Virus record (IMG/VR): IMGVR_UViG_3300027782_000098
Coordinates: 1-58,269 of that record
Reading direction: 5' to 3' (one strand)
Source: a virus
Length of the DNA stretch: 58,269 bases
The notes below the pieces were generated by a model. It was not told where the DNA came from, ran no database searches, and saw only the letters and a program-made list of their open reading frames with translations. The position numbers were made by a program, and so were the translations under genes. Of the stretch, positions 1 to 8,351 are shown one piece after another. The stretch's first letter is position 1. The number at the start of each line of letters is the position of its first letter.

Positions 1-140
1 GCTACGTTTTCTCTCATGTGACCTTTAAGACCTTCTAAAAAGCCTAATTTGTCCCATTTGTTGATTGTATCTTCTTTGATAACTTTAAGGTGTTTTAACC
101 CAATGTTACCAACAAGACCTGATTCTAATAATGCTCCCAT
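1..140 (-). CDS. Probable major capsid protein (gp23-like), N-terminal part
   Basis: Partial gene running off the left edge; only the first 46 codons are present, from the ATG at 140. The visible protein begins MGALLESGLVGNIGLKH and continues with a charged segment containing INKWDKLGFLEGL. T4 gp23 also starts with a short helical region containing a LLNKW...LLEG motif, and the gene sits directly after the protease and scaffold genes, where gp23 lies in T4. The call is mostly positional, because the HK97-fold part is outside the window. Confidence 0.6.
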   Translation of the reverse strand, partial: MGALLESGLVGNIGLKHLKVIKEDTINKWDKLGFLEGLKGHMRENV

Positions 141-179
141 TTTAGTATTTGTTTTTGTTTTAATTTATTTTATTTTTTT

Positions 180-1826
180 TTACCCTAATTTACCCATCAA
201 ATCTTTCATTCTTAAGAACTGAGGATTTTCATAAGTTTTTGATTCAATTAGAGTAGTTGATGAACCTGTAGAAACTGTTTTATTTATTTTTGTTCCCACT
301 GATTCAGTTATTGATTTTGTTTCAACATTTCCTAATTCGTCTTTGATTGACTTATAAAGATTTTTTGATTCTTTTAAAGTTTCAACATCGTCAAATCTTC
401 TAAGGATGTTAATTTTTTCTTTTTTAGTAGTTGAATGTTCTGTAAACAATCTTGTAGCGTAAGCCAAGTTTGAATTGAAGATAGCAACTTCGTTAAGTTT
501 TTCTCTAAAAACATTTAACGCTTTTCTATATTCTTCATTTTTTTCTCTCAACATTCTAACTTCTTCTTGAGTAGATTCAACTTTAACACCACTATTACCG
601 TAATTGTAATTTCTGTTATTAGTGATACCTTTTCTTAATCCTCTACCTTCTTTGGAACCCATTCCGTATGTTCTAGCAGCTTCTTTGGTTTCTCTTTTTT
701 CAAAACCTGCGTCATCTCTACGAGCTTTAGTAGTTTTAAGGTCTTTTGATGCAATCTTACCATGCTTCATTGCTAACCTTTCATCTTCTTTGTCTTTATA
801 TCCTTGACCTTCTTTAGTTTCTGCTTTAACAACTTTGGATTTTCCTTCCATATTTGCACCTTTCTTGTAGTCAAATTTAGCTTTACCAGTACCCATTGTT
901 TTAGGACCTACTTTTTTGTCCTCTTTAAATCCTCCCGCAGCTTTATCTTTGTAAGAGAATTTTGGTCCTGAGCCAAGTCCGACACCTTTAGGTTTTGTTG
1001 TTTTTGAACTATAAGATTCGTTAGTCCATTCTTCGTCCATTTCTTCGTCCTGTTCGTCCATTTCTTCGTCCTGTTCGTCCATTTCTTCTTGTTCGTCCAT
1101 TTCTTCGTCCTGTTCGTCCATCATTTCGTCTTCTTCGTCAAATTCAATTTCATACATAACTTCTTCGTCGTCTTCTATATCAGAAGAATCAACTTTTGAT
1201 GTATCACCATTGTTTGAAAAGATTGCGTCAATAACGTCTTCGACTGATTCGTCCATTTCTTCGTCCATTTCTTCTTGCATTTCGTAGTCTTTATAGTGTC
1301 CGTTAACATCACCGATTTTATGACCATTACGTCTTTTAAATTCGTGTTTTTTGCTACCCCACTCTTCATCCACTTCTTCTTCAGACTCTCCAAGCTTAAC
1401 AAGATATTCTACATCAGCATCATCGTCAGTTAAATGAACATTCTCACCGTCTTTTTTAACAATGATTCCGTCATCTTCACCCATAGCTTTGAATACTTTT
1501 AAAATTTCTTCGTCAGAAGCGTCAGTTAAATCTATTGGACTTTCTTCTGAATCCATATCCATGTCTAAGTCCATATCCATGTCCTCTTCATCAGAGTCCA
1601 TATCAACATCCATGTCCATTTCAACTTCATCGTTATCAGCAGGCAAGTCAATGTCTGCATCTAATTCAACCTCGTCTTCATCTTGTTCAGTAAGAGATTC
1701 TTTTACTAATTGATTGATTTCTTCCTTCATAGTTGAAGCAAGTATTCCTTTTGCATTTTCGGCTATAGCTTCTTCAACTTGTTTCATTTGAATAAGAGCC
1801 TCTTGAACTAATTTGTTTTCTTTCAT
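180..1826 (-). CDS. Acidic prohead core scaffold protein (gp22-like)
   Basis: 548 residues. After a helical start (residues 1-50) there is a long Asp/Glu/Met tract with DMDMD-type repeats (about 50-95) and an EMDEQ-type repeat block (about 230-270). A Lys/Gly-rich middle (280-400) follows, then a coiled-coil C-terminus. Strong acidity, low complexity and position between the prohead protease and the probable capsid gene fit a T4 gp22-type scaffold that is cleaved and expelled during head maturation. Sequence homology to gp22 itself is not evident to me; the call is inference from context and composition. Confidence 0.6.
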   Translation of the reverse strand: MKENKLVQEALIQMKQVEEAIAENAKGILASTMKEEINQLVKESLTEQDEDEVELDADIDLPADNDEVEMDMDVDMDSDEEDMDMDLDMDMDSEESPIDLTDASDEEILKVFKAMGEDDGIIVKKDGENVHLTDDDADVEYLVKLGESEEEVDEEWGSKKHEFKRRNGHKIGDVNGHYKDYEMQEEMDEEMDESVEDVIDAIFSNNGDTSKVDSSDIEDDEEVMYEIEFDEEDEMMDEQDEEMDEQEEMDEQDEEMDEQDEEMDEEWTNESYSSKTTKPKGVGLGSGPKFSYKDKAAGGFKEDKKVGPKTMGTGKAKFDYKKGANMEGKSKVVKAETKEGQGYKDKEDERLAMKHGKIASKDLKTTKARRDDAGFEKRETKEAARTYGMGSKEGRGLRKGITNNRNYNYGNSGVKVESTQEEVRMLREKNEEYRKALNVFREKLNEVAIFNSNLAYATRLFTEHSTTKKEKINILRRFDDVETLKESKNLYKSIKDELGNVETKSITESVGTKINKTVSTGSSTTLIESKTYENPQFLRMKDLMGKLG

Positions 1827-1847
1827 GAAAATCTATTATTTTTAACT

Positions 1848-1856
1848 AATAAATAG
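1848..1856 (-). promoter_or_regulatory. Phage-type promoter box (CTATTTATT)
   Basis: Copy of the recurring NTATTTATN box in gene-sense orientation, 21 nt upstream of the scaffold start. Confidence 0.45.
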
Positions 1857-1880
1857 TACCAAAATGAGAAAAATATCAAT

Positions 1881-2204
1881 TTAGATTAAGATATAAGTTC
1901 TTTTTTGGTAAGATAATGATGTTAATGACGAATCGGATTGTGATTCAATCCATGTCAGAGTGTTTTGATAGGTATCAAAAATTAAATAAAATTTATTAAT
2001 TTCAGTTACATTGTTAGATAATGAGACATAATAAGAATCTTTAATTTCACTATCATTAAGAATTAATTCAGCGTTGTAGATTGAAATTGTTTGTATCTCT
2101 TTACCAGTACCTTCGCAATATGCAACACATTGGGACCAAGAGTCCCCACTTATTGTGTAAGTATCAATAGTGGTATTACTTTTAAAATTTACGTTAAATA
2201 ACAT
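1881..2204 (-). CDS. Hypothetical protein in head gene cluster
   Basis: 107 residues starting MLFNVNFKSNTTIDTY. The ATG at 2204 is preferred over an in-frame upstream ATG at 2237, because the upstream one lies on the promoter box. The protein is rich in Ser/Thr/Tyr and beta-prone, with no membrane segment. I do not recognise the family. Its place between the protease and the scaffold suggests a head or decoration protein. Confidence 0.6.
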   Translation of the reverse strand: MLFNVNFKSNTTIDTYTISGDSWSQCVAYCEGTGKEIQTISIYNAELILNDSEIKDSYYVSLSNNVTEINKFYLIFDTYQNTLTWIESQSDSSLTSLSYQKRTYILI

Positions 2205-2222
2205 ATTTAATTTTTTCTTTCT

Positions 2223-2230
2223 TATAAATA
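2223..2230 (-). promoter_or_regulatory. Phage-type promoter box (ATATTTATA)
   Basis: NTATTTATN box, 18 nt upstream of the ATG at 2204. It lies immediately after the terminator of the preceding gene, so terminator and promoter are back to back. Confidence 0.45.
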
Positions 2231-2243
2231 TGTTCAAAACAAA

Positions 2244-2268
2244 AAAAGTGGTCGTTAGACCACTTTTT
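2244..2268 (-). terminator. Rho-independent terminator
   Basis: Ten-bp stem AAAAGTGGTC/GACCACTTTT with a 4-nt loop GTTA, flanked by T-runs on both strands. It ends transcription of the small gene that stops at 2271. Confidence 0.8.
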
Positions 2269-2270
2269 AA

Positions 2271-2480
2271 TTATTCAATTACCTCATCAATTTTACTTTC
2301 GGATACCGAAGTGATTCTCCAATCATGAGTAAACCCTTCATACTTTCCTGTAACCTTTGCTTCCACATCTGTAACAGAATATCCTTTTACAAGTTTTTCT
2401 TCTCTGATTTTTTTGATTTTACCTGTATTTTCATCAGGTAAATCGTACTGAACTTTTGCGACAAAAAATTTTTCTTCCAT
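2271..2480 (-). CDS. Small DUF4494-like protein
   Basis: 69 residues. The pattern F-V-A-K-V-Q-Y, then GKIKKIREEKLVKG, then VTDVEAKVTGKY resembles DUF4494 proteins common in Bacteroidota and their phages. Function is unknown in that family. The gene starts 9 nt after the prohead protease stop and is followed by a terminator, so it is the last gene of the protease unit. The family match is from memory of the motif pattern. Confidence 0.6.
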   Translation of the reverse strand: MEEKFFVAKVQYDLPDENTGKIKKIREEKLVKGYSVTDVEAKVTGKYEGFTHDWRITSVSESKIDEVIE

Positions 2481-2489
2481 AATTTAATT

Positions 2490-3212
2490 TTATTTTCCCA
2501 AATAATCGGTTAATTTTCTCATTAAGTCAACTCCTTTGGATTGGAATTCCGAATTTTCAGGAGATTTGTGTCTTTTTTCTTCTTCTAAATTTTCCTCATA
2601 CTTACTTCTATCATCAGGATTACTAAACAAATAAGCTCCTGGTGTAGATGGAGAAGATACTAAGTCAAAACAAATTAATTCAAAATCATCTTGTACTTCA
2701 TTTCTTTCACCCACTTTTTTAAGTGAACCAACACCTCTTGAAGAAACTCCCATTGTAACACCTTGTCTCATTAAGTTAGCGGCTTGGTCTCCTTTAGTAG
2801 AAACAATACCTCTTTCATGAAATCCTGGAGATGTTAACAATTTAAGTTTACCCATCAAAATATTTTTATCCCACCATATATCAGTAATGATGTGAGATAC
2901 TCTATCTAAATCAATTAAAGACGATTCAGGGTGGTTTAACTCCGATGTTGATAAACCTTTAGCTATTGCCTTTTTATAGTTATCTGCTTCCCTCTTTAAT
3001 ATTCTTTCAGGATAAAATCTTCCATTTCTGTTAGGTGTGTCATATTTCTGTAATACAGCGTAAAATTCAAAAGGATTTCTGTAATCTAAATTAGCAGCTT
3101 CTTTTAACATGTCAGCATTACGAATATCTTTTGGAGAAACCCAACCAGCATCCATTTCAATCAATATACCATGACCTACTTCACTAGCTTCTAATATTCT
3201 TAAATTTTTCAT
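2490..3212 (-). CDS. Prohead core protease (T4 gp21-like, peptidase U9 type)
   Basis: 240 residues. T4 gp21-type proteases cleave scaffold and capsid proteins during head maturation. The motif NRNGRFYPERIL (about 61-72), a His in ELNHPE (H94) and a Ser in GVSSRG (S157/S158) fit the His/Ser serine-protease arrangement of this family. C-terminal residues 200-240 are charged and may be trimmed by autoprocessing. Position between portal and scaffold matches T4 order (20, 21, 22, 23). Confidence 0.88.
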   Translation of the reverse strand: MKNLRILEASEVGHGILIEMDAGWVSPKDIRNADMLKEAANLDYRNPFEFYAVLQKYDTPNRNGRFYPERILKREADNYKKAIAKGLSTSELNHPESSLIDLDRVSHIITDIWWDKNILMGKLKLLTSPGFHERGIVSTKGDQAANLMRQGVTMGVSSRGVGSLKKVGERNEVQDDFELICFDLVSSPSTPGAYLFSNPDDRSKYEENLEEEKRHKSPENSEFQSKGVDLMRKLTDYLGK

Positions 3213-3225
3213 TAATTCTTTTTAA

Positions 3226-3234
3226 GATAAATAT
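3226..3234 (-). promoter_or_regulatory. Phage-type promoter box (ATATTTATC)
   Basis: NTATTTATN box, 13 nt upstream of the protease start codon. Confidence 0.45.
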
Positions 3235-3257
3235 ACCGAACAAGTATCTTTTTAACT

Positions 3258-3689
3258 TTATTCATTTTTTGATAGTGAAAATTCAAAGTATTTGTTCTTA
3301 ATTACATTTTCTTTAAATATACTTTTTATTATTTGTTTCACCGAATCTTTAATTTCAGATGATTTAAAATCCATTTCTTGAGTTGTGTATAAATTTACTT
3401 CTAAATTAAAAAATGATTTTTTACCGTGGGATATTCCACTTGTTCGTAAATCTAAATCCACAATACTGTGTTCTTTAAATAAATCTAAATTAATTGAACT
3501 ATAAACTGAATGTTTTATTTCTCTGTTTAAATTACCTACGATTCTGTTCCAATTATCGTATTCTGTTTTTGGAGTTACCCATGATTGTATGTTTATGTAT
3601 AGTGATTTTAAATTTTTAGAATCAACTGTACCGTATACAGATTTTATTGGGCTGTATAGATTTAGCTTTACACTTTTTCCTTTTTTCAT
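3258..3689 (-). CDS. Hypothetical protein in head gene cluster
   Basis: 143 residues, basic N-terminus (MKKGKSVKLNLYSP), alternating hydrophobic pattern suggesting a beta-rich fold. No recognised family or membrane segment. It lies between the prohead protease and a helical head protein and starts 96 nt from the divergent bS21 gene. A small structural or assembly factor is possible, but no motif supports a function. Confidence 0.6.
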   Translation of the reverse strand: MKKGKSVKLNLYSPIKSVYGTVDSKNLKSLYINIQSWVTPKTEYDNWNRIVGNLNREIKHSVYSSINLDLFKEHSIVDLDLRTSGISHGKKSFFNLEVNLYTTQEMDFKSSEIKDSVKQIIKSIFKENVIKNKYFEFSLSKNE

Positions 3690-3785
3690 TAATCTTCATT
3701 TGTCAATGTTTATTTGTTTGTAAAAAAATAACGCAAATAAGTCCATTTGTCAAAATTTTTTAAATAATAAAGATATTTGTAATAT

Positions 3786-3974
3786 ATGTTAATAGTAGAA
3801 GTAAAAAAAGACGGTATTGAAAAGGCACTAAAAACTTTAAAATCTAAAGTAATTAAAACCAAACAGAATAAGATTCTATTTGATAAAAAAGAGTTTGTAA
3901 AAAAATCAGTGATTAAAAGGAATCAAAAACTAAAAGCCTCCTATATTCAAAAGAAAAATAGCGGATTAGATTGA
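3786..3974 (+). CDS. rpsU: Ribosomal protein bS21 homologue
   Basis: 62 residues, the usual length of Bacteroidota bS21. It begins MLIVEVKKDGIEKALKTLK, with the family's 'IEKALK' segment, then the basic block FVKKSVIKRNQKLKASYIQ that matches the conserved K-P-S-x-x-K-R-x-x-x-x-K-A-x-Y-I-Q region. bS21 binds the 30S platform next to the anti-Shine-Dalgarno; in Flavobacteria it helps hide the anti-SD. Phage-encoded bS21 is known from huge phages and is thought to replace the host copy. The gene is alone on the plus strand within a minus-strand head cluster, and its last 9 nt overlap the end of the next gene. Confidence 0.85.
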   Translation: MLIVEVKKDGIEKALKTLKSKVIKTKQNKILFDKKEFVKKSVIKRNQKLKASYIQKKNSGLD

Positions 3975-4664
3975 TTCTTCTAAATTTTTTAATTTAAGGA
4001 AATTTAATTGGTCGAACTTTTCAACTTTTAACCTATCAATCGTTTCAGATAATTTTGTTTTTAGTTCAAACTCTTCTTCTTTTTCAAGAATAACTTTAAG
4101 TTTGCTTATAGCACTTTCTCGGATAGTCTCGAATTTATTTTCAAGAGATGTCGAATCTTCACTCATTATTTGAATAAATTCTTTTTTAGAGTTTTCATCA
4201 AGAGTTTCAATGTAATTACTTAAAGTTTGATTTGCAATTCTAACCATAGATTTTAAAGGAATATTAATAGATTCTTTAACAATTCCACTTGTTGACGTTA
4301 GAACCTTAGTAATGTTTTTCTTTGATTTTATTCTTTCTAATAAATCCAATTTGTTTGTATAAACAAGAGCGTCAATGTCAGAATATTTGTTTTCAACAGA
4401 TTCTGATAATGTAGATGGCGTTTTAATATTTGGAATTAATTTTTGAATTAAACTAATACCTTCTTCTAAAAAATCCTTTGCATCCGATTCATTTAATCCT
4501 TGAGGACTACTCAATTGGTCGTACAATGAGTAAAGTTTTGACATAGTTTTATTATTCAAAACATTGTGTTTGAATTCTTTTAAAGACTTTTTGAATTCCT
4601 TTTCATCTCTGTAGGATTCAATAAGATTGTTCTCAATTATGGATTTAATTTTTCCGAATGTCAT
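3966..4664 (-). CDS. Helical hypothetical head-cluster protein
   Basis: 232 residues, largely alpha-helical and charged, starting MTFGKIKSIIENNLIES. The ATG at 4664 is chosen; an in-frame TTG at 4679 lies at the edge of the promoter box. It sits directly downstream of the portal gene, where T4 carries the small prohead-core genes 67 and 68, so a core or scaffold role is plausible. There is no sequence motif that proves this. Confidence 0.6.
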   Translation of the reverse strand: MTFGKIKSIIENNLIESYRDEKEFKKSLKEFKHNVLNNKTMSKLYSLYDQLSSPQGLNESDAKDFLEEGISLIQKLIPNIKTPSTLSESVENKYSDIDALVYTNKLDLLERIKSKKNITKVLTSTSGIVKESINIPLKSMVRIANQTLSNYIETLDENSKKEFIQIMSEDSTSLENKFETIRESAISKLKVILEKEEEFELKTKLSETIDRLKVEKFDQLNFLKLKNLEESI

Positions 4665-4679
4665 TTTAGGTATTTTCAA

Positions 4680-4687
4680 TATAAATA
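4680..4687 (-). promoter_or_regulatory. Phage-type promoter box (ATATTTATA)
   Basis: NTATTTATN box, 15 nt upstream of the ATG at 4664, in the junction after the portal stop codon. Confidence 0.45.
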
Positions 4688-6544
4688 TTAGGAATTTAGT
4701 AACTTATCCAATTCTTTTGAAATTTCTCCTAAAGAATCTTGTCCTTGACCCAAATCTAAAAACGTAGACCCTTTGGTAAAGTTATTTTCTAATAAGATAT
4801 TCATATTCGCTCTCCTTGATTCAGGTGTCACTGCCGCCTCTTCTCCCCCTGCTGGTGGAGATGGTTCTCCCCCTGCTGGCGGTTCTCCACCACCTGATGG
4901 TTCAGGTGAACTAAACGCTCCAAGAGCTCCTCCACTTATTTCTTCTTCACCACCTTCTGTAGACGCAGTTGCGTTTGCCGTAACCCCTGATGGATTACCA
5001 TATAATTTGTCAATATTGTCAAATATACCCGTTTTAGTAATAACTGTAGGGGTTGCTTTAAGTTCTTCACCAACCGCTCTTTCAATTCTTTGTTGTTGTA
5101 AATCCAATCTAATTTCTTCATCAGAAAATCCAAAAATGTGTTTTTTAGCCCATGTTGAAGATACAGGTTGAATACCATTTCCTGGGTCTGCAACTAAATC
5201 TTTATATAGTAAAACTTTTTCTTTCCAAACATCAATCTTTAATAAATCCGCTTGTGTTGACGGATTTGTTAATCCTAATGTAAAATTTTGTAATTCATCT
5301 TCAAATCCTAATAAAAATAAGTGAACAATTGCAATTTTGTTCAATTCTGCAATCATACTTTTTTGGATTCTATTGATTGTACGAGCAAAACGTATGTCTT
5401 GTAATGATAAATTTTTACCATCACCCACAACTTCTTCAAAACCTAAAAATGCTTTAGGTACACGAAGAGCAGTTAATAATTTCTTTTGAATATACTCAAT
5501 ATCGGCAATCTCTGATAGGTTAGTTGCTCCAGGTAATGTTGTAATTGGGTCTGGTGCCGCAGGGTCACGAACAGGGATAAAGTAATCTTGGTCAACCGCC
5601 ATTTGGTTGAATCTCATGTCTACGTTACCTGTTTTAGAATCCACAACTTGTTCTCTTTTGAATTTGTTTGCAACACGATTTACATACGCTTCAACATCAT
5701 CGTCATTCATGTTTCCAACAAATACTTTGAACATTCTTCTTTCAGGTGCTCTTGATGTACGATAGATTAACATTGCGTCTTCAGATAACAATAGTTGTTT
5801 CCAAATACGTCTGGCTTTTTCCAACATAGAAGTACCATAAGGAAGTTTTCTATCATCACCTAATAATCTAAAGTGACCAATTTCCCATGACTGAAATTCC
5901 ATATTTCTATTCTTCCAAGTAAAATGAAGAGCCTTTTTATTTTCATCTTTTTCTTGAGTAATATCTACAGTAATTTTAGCGGCAACTCCAACCTCATGTC
6001 TTTCAATTTCAATTGTTGGTAATTGTTGACATCCAATAATACCTTTCTCAGGGTCTAATTTAAGATAAATAAAATTATCACCATACTTACAAGTGTTTCT
6101 TGTCCACATTGGTAAGTTGGTGTTAATATCTAAATTATTATTAAATAAATCTGCTAATACAGATTTAATTCTTTTTGATTCAGAATAGATTTGAAGAATA
6201 AAACCATCTTCATTAGTTGTTGTTGATTCTTCCGCATATATGTCTAACGCAGCTGAAATCTCAGGAGTATATTCCATTGATTCATAGTCGTATTGAGCAG
6301 ATAATCTTGATGGTTCATAGTAAATTGCCTGTGAGTACAAGTTATTTTCAACCTTAGCCCATTGATTTGTTAAATAATAGGTTTGCTGTGCTTGAAGTTT
6401 TTCTCTCTCATAATCATCACGATTTGGAGTACGCAGAAGTTCTTTTTTATCAAACTTAAAAGTTGGATAGTCCTGCTTCAGCAGTGAATTTGGGCCGAAT
6501 GTTTGGGATAGTCTCTGCCAGACCGTTAGATTATTATCACTCAT
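4688..6544 (-). CDS. Portal vertex protein (T4 gp20-like)
   Basis: 618 residues. Portal proteins form the dodecameric ring at the head vertex through which DNA is packaged. T4 gp20-type features include an N-terminal region with YEREKLQAQQTYYLTNQW, a segment SAALDIYAEESTT (about 93-105), the conserved WKQLLLSEDAMLIYRTSRAP region (about 240-260) and the LLTALRVPKAFLGFEE region (about 360-375). The C-terminal third carries a Gly/Pro/Glu-rich linker (about 535-585) unlike the compact core. The gene follows the terminase gene, as portal does in many myoviruses. Confidence 0.9.
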   Translation of the reverse strand: MSDNNLTVWQRLSQTFGPNSLLKQDYPTFKFDKKELLRTPNRDDYEREKLQAQQTYYLTNQWAKVENNLYSQAIYYEPSRLSAQYDYESMEYTPEISAALDIYAEESTTTNEDGFILQIYSESKRIKSVLADLFNNNLDINTNLPMWTRNTCKYGDNFIYLKLDPEKGIIGCQQLPTIEIERHEVGVAAKITVDITQEKDENKKALHFTWKNRNMEFQSWEIGHFRLLGDDRKLPYGTSMLEKARRIWKQLLLSEDAMLIYRTSRAPERRMFKVFVGNMNDDDVEAYVNRVANKFKREQVVDSKTGNVDMRFNQMAVDQDYFIPVRDPAAPDPITTLPGATNLSEIADIEYIQKKLLTALRVPKAFLGFEEVVGDGKNLSLQDIRFARTINRIQKSMIAELNKIAIVHLFLLGFEDELQNFTLGLTNPSTQADLLKIDVWKEKVLLYKDLVADPGNGIQPVSSTWAKKHIFGFSDEEIRLDLQQQRIERAVGEELKATPTVITKTGIFDNIDKLYGNPSGVTANATASTEGGEEEISGGALGAFSSPEPSGGGEPPAGGEPSPPAGGEEAAVTPESRRANMNILLENNFTKGSTFLDLGQGQDSLGEISKELDKLLNS

Positions 6545-6572
6545 AATACAATTTTACTAATTACTTTGATAA

Positions 6573-6581
6573 TATAAATAC
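6573..6581 (-). promoter_or_regulatory. Phage-type promoter box (GTATTTATA)
   Basis: NTATTTATN box 28 nt upstream of the portal ATG, between the terminase stop and the portal start. Confidence 0.45.
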
Positions 6582-6584
6582 TTA

Positions 6585-8345
6585 TTACGCACCAAATAAC
6601 CATCCGTATTTTTGATAGTCGGACCTGGTTGCATCACCGTTATTACTTAAATTACCATTTCTACCCATTTGTGGTACCATTGGGTTAAAGAAGTCAGAAG
6701 AATTCTTATTTTCATTTACGTTAGTTGCCCATGAATTAATCATGGCTTTAGTATGATTGGTTACTTTTTCTAAAGATTGGAATGATTTTTCAGCAACATA
6801 TAACGCCATAGAAACCCCCATAATACAGTCATCATGGTGACCTTTTTGGTGGTCTGGTCTTCCGTTAATATAAATAAAAGTATTCATTTCGTTATATAGT
6901 CTGTTTGAATATACTTTAAATCCGTGTCTAACGTTTTCCTCAAATGCAGCAATAATTTGAACTCTTTTTGAGTTAAAATTAATGCCAGGTATTTTGTCAT
7001 TTATTTTTGGGTCCCACTTCCACTTATTACTTGTATCAACATTATCAACATACAAACCACCTTGGTAATTTAATTCTTGTAATTTTCTTGCAGTAGAAAT
7101 ACCCATACCTCCAGTAATATCAATAACGCAGTAAGCGTTATACATTGTTCCCCATTTGTAGGCAATTTCTGCTAACACATCAGGTGGTATTTTGGCAACA
7201 TATTCCAATACTTGTTCTCTTTCGTCAAAATCAATGATTTGGATACACGAGAAGTCCTCAGAATCCCCACGGGATACATCGACACCCATAACATATTTGT
7301 GACCGTTTACGGGTTCTTTAAATATCCATAGTGACCCTCCCATAAGTTTGGCTTGAGCATCTCGTAATGTATTTTTTGAAATGTTTTGCATTAATTCAGA
7401 TTCAAACACATTATCCCCTGAACCTAAGAAGTTACACTCCAACTCTTGGGCAACTTTTCTTCGGTCAAACTTTAATTTTTTAACCATACTTTCAAACCAT
7501 GCAGAACATGGTTTATATCCTTGGGAAATGTATTCGGTTACTACTGAGTGGTCTCTGTCGTATGGATTCTCCATAGACAAATTAATAATGTCTTTATCAG
7601 AATATTCTTCTCGGTTTAAAAAATAGTGTACTAAGTCATTAGTTTTAACCATATACAAATCTTTTGTATATCTTGGGTCACGATACCAAAACATTTCAGA
7701 TATTTTGAAATCGTTCATGTTTCTTAATGACTGGTCATAGATTTCATAATAGATTGGGTCATATCCGTTTGGAGTAGACACAACAATAACTTTACCTCCC
7801 GTAGATAGTGAAGCCATACAAGCAGACCAGAAATCTGAGTCCGCTTCAATAAACGCTGCCTCATCAAATACAAGAATTGTAGGTGTATAACCCCTCAAGG
7901 CATCTTTTGATGTTGCAACCGCCTTTACTTCACAATCGTTACTTAATTTGAAATGTCTTTGTGAATTTTTTTCTTTTGAAAACGTAACACCAACCCACGT
8001 AGGCCATTGTTCAGTAAAACCTCTTACTTTGTTAGCCATCTCCATTGATGTATCTAACTTGTTGGCAATAATAAGGATTTTTTCAGGTTTGTTCTTTTTA
8101 GCAAAAACTAATCGTTTTGATATCCAAGCCGCGGTTACGGTAGATACACCAGCCTGACGATACTTTAATGCAATGTTCTCATTATAAGTGTCGTAATCTT
8201 CTATTAAACTAACTTGGTCGGGGAATAAGTCCAAAGGGACATATTTGGATACAGTATTATCGTATGTTTGTAGATAAGTACGAAGCGCATAAGGAGTATT
8301 TCTCATGCACTTTGTAACTTCTATAATTAATTGTTCTCTATTCAC
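6585..8345 (-). CDS. Terminase large subunit (T4 gp17-like ATPase/nuclease)
   Basis: 586 residues. The enzyme pumps DNA into the prohead and cuts concatemers. The P-loop region reads RQAGVST (63-69), the Walker B ILVFDE (157-162), and a coupling motif STPNG follows at 190-194. The RNase-H-like nuclease has Asp in GVDVSRGD (D356), Asp in YCVIDITGG (D409) and the pair in GHHDDC (D505/D506). The P-loop lacks the usual GKT/GKS lysine (see findings). The start overlaps the end of the upstream gene's unit with a 6-nt gap, suggesting co-transcription. Confidence 0.93.
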   Translation of the reverse strand: MNREQLIIEVTKCMRNTPYALRTYLQTYDNTVSKYVPLDLFPDQVSLIEDYDTYNENIALKYRQAGVSTVTAAWISKRLVFAKKNKPEKILIIANKLDTSMEMANKVRGFTEQWPTWVGVTFSKEKNSQRHFKLSNDCEVKAVATSKDALRGYTPTILVFDEAAFIEADSDFWSACMASLSTGGKVIVVSTPNGYDPIYYEIYDQSLRNMNDFKISEMFWYRDPRYTKDLYMVKTNDLVHYFLNREEYSDKDIINLSMENPYDRDHSVVTEYISQGYKPCSAWFESMVKKLKFDRRKVAQELECNFLGSGDNVFESELMQNISKNTLRDAQAKLMGGSLWIFKEPVNGHKYVMGVDVSRGDSEDFSCIQIIDFDEREQVLEYVAKIPPDVLAEIAYKWGTMYNAYCVIDITGGMGISTARKLQELNYQGGLYVDNVDTSNKWKWDPKINDKIPGINFNSKRVQIIAAFEENVRHGFKVYSNRLYNEMNTFIYINGRPDHQKGHHDDCIMGVSMALYVAEKSFQSLEKVTNHTKAMINSWATNVNENKNSSDFFNPMVPQMGRNGNLSNNGDATRSDYQKYGWLFGA

Positions 8346-8351
8346 AGGTTA

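Noticed and set aside
622-1713. Frames antisense or out of frame to the scaffold gene
   Set aside because: Ser/Thr-rich or Lys/Thr-rich shadows produced by the acidic Asp/Glu codons of the real gene.
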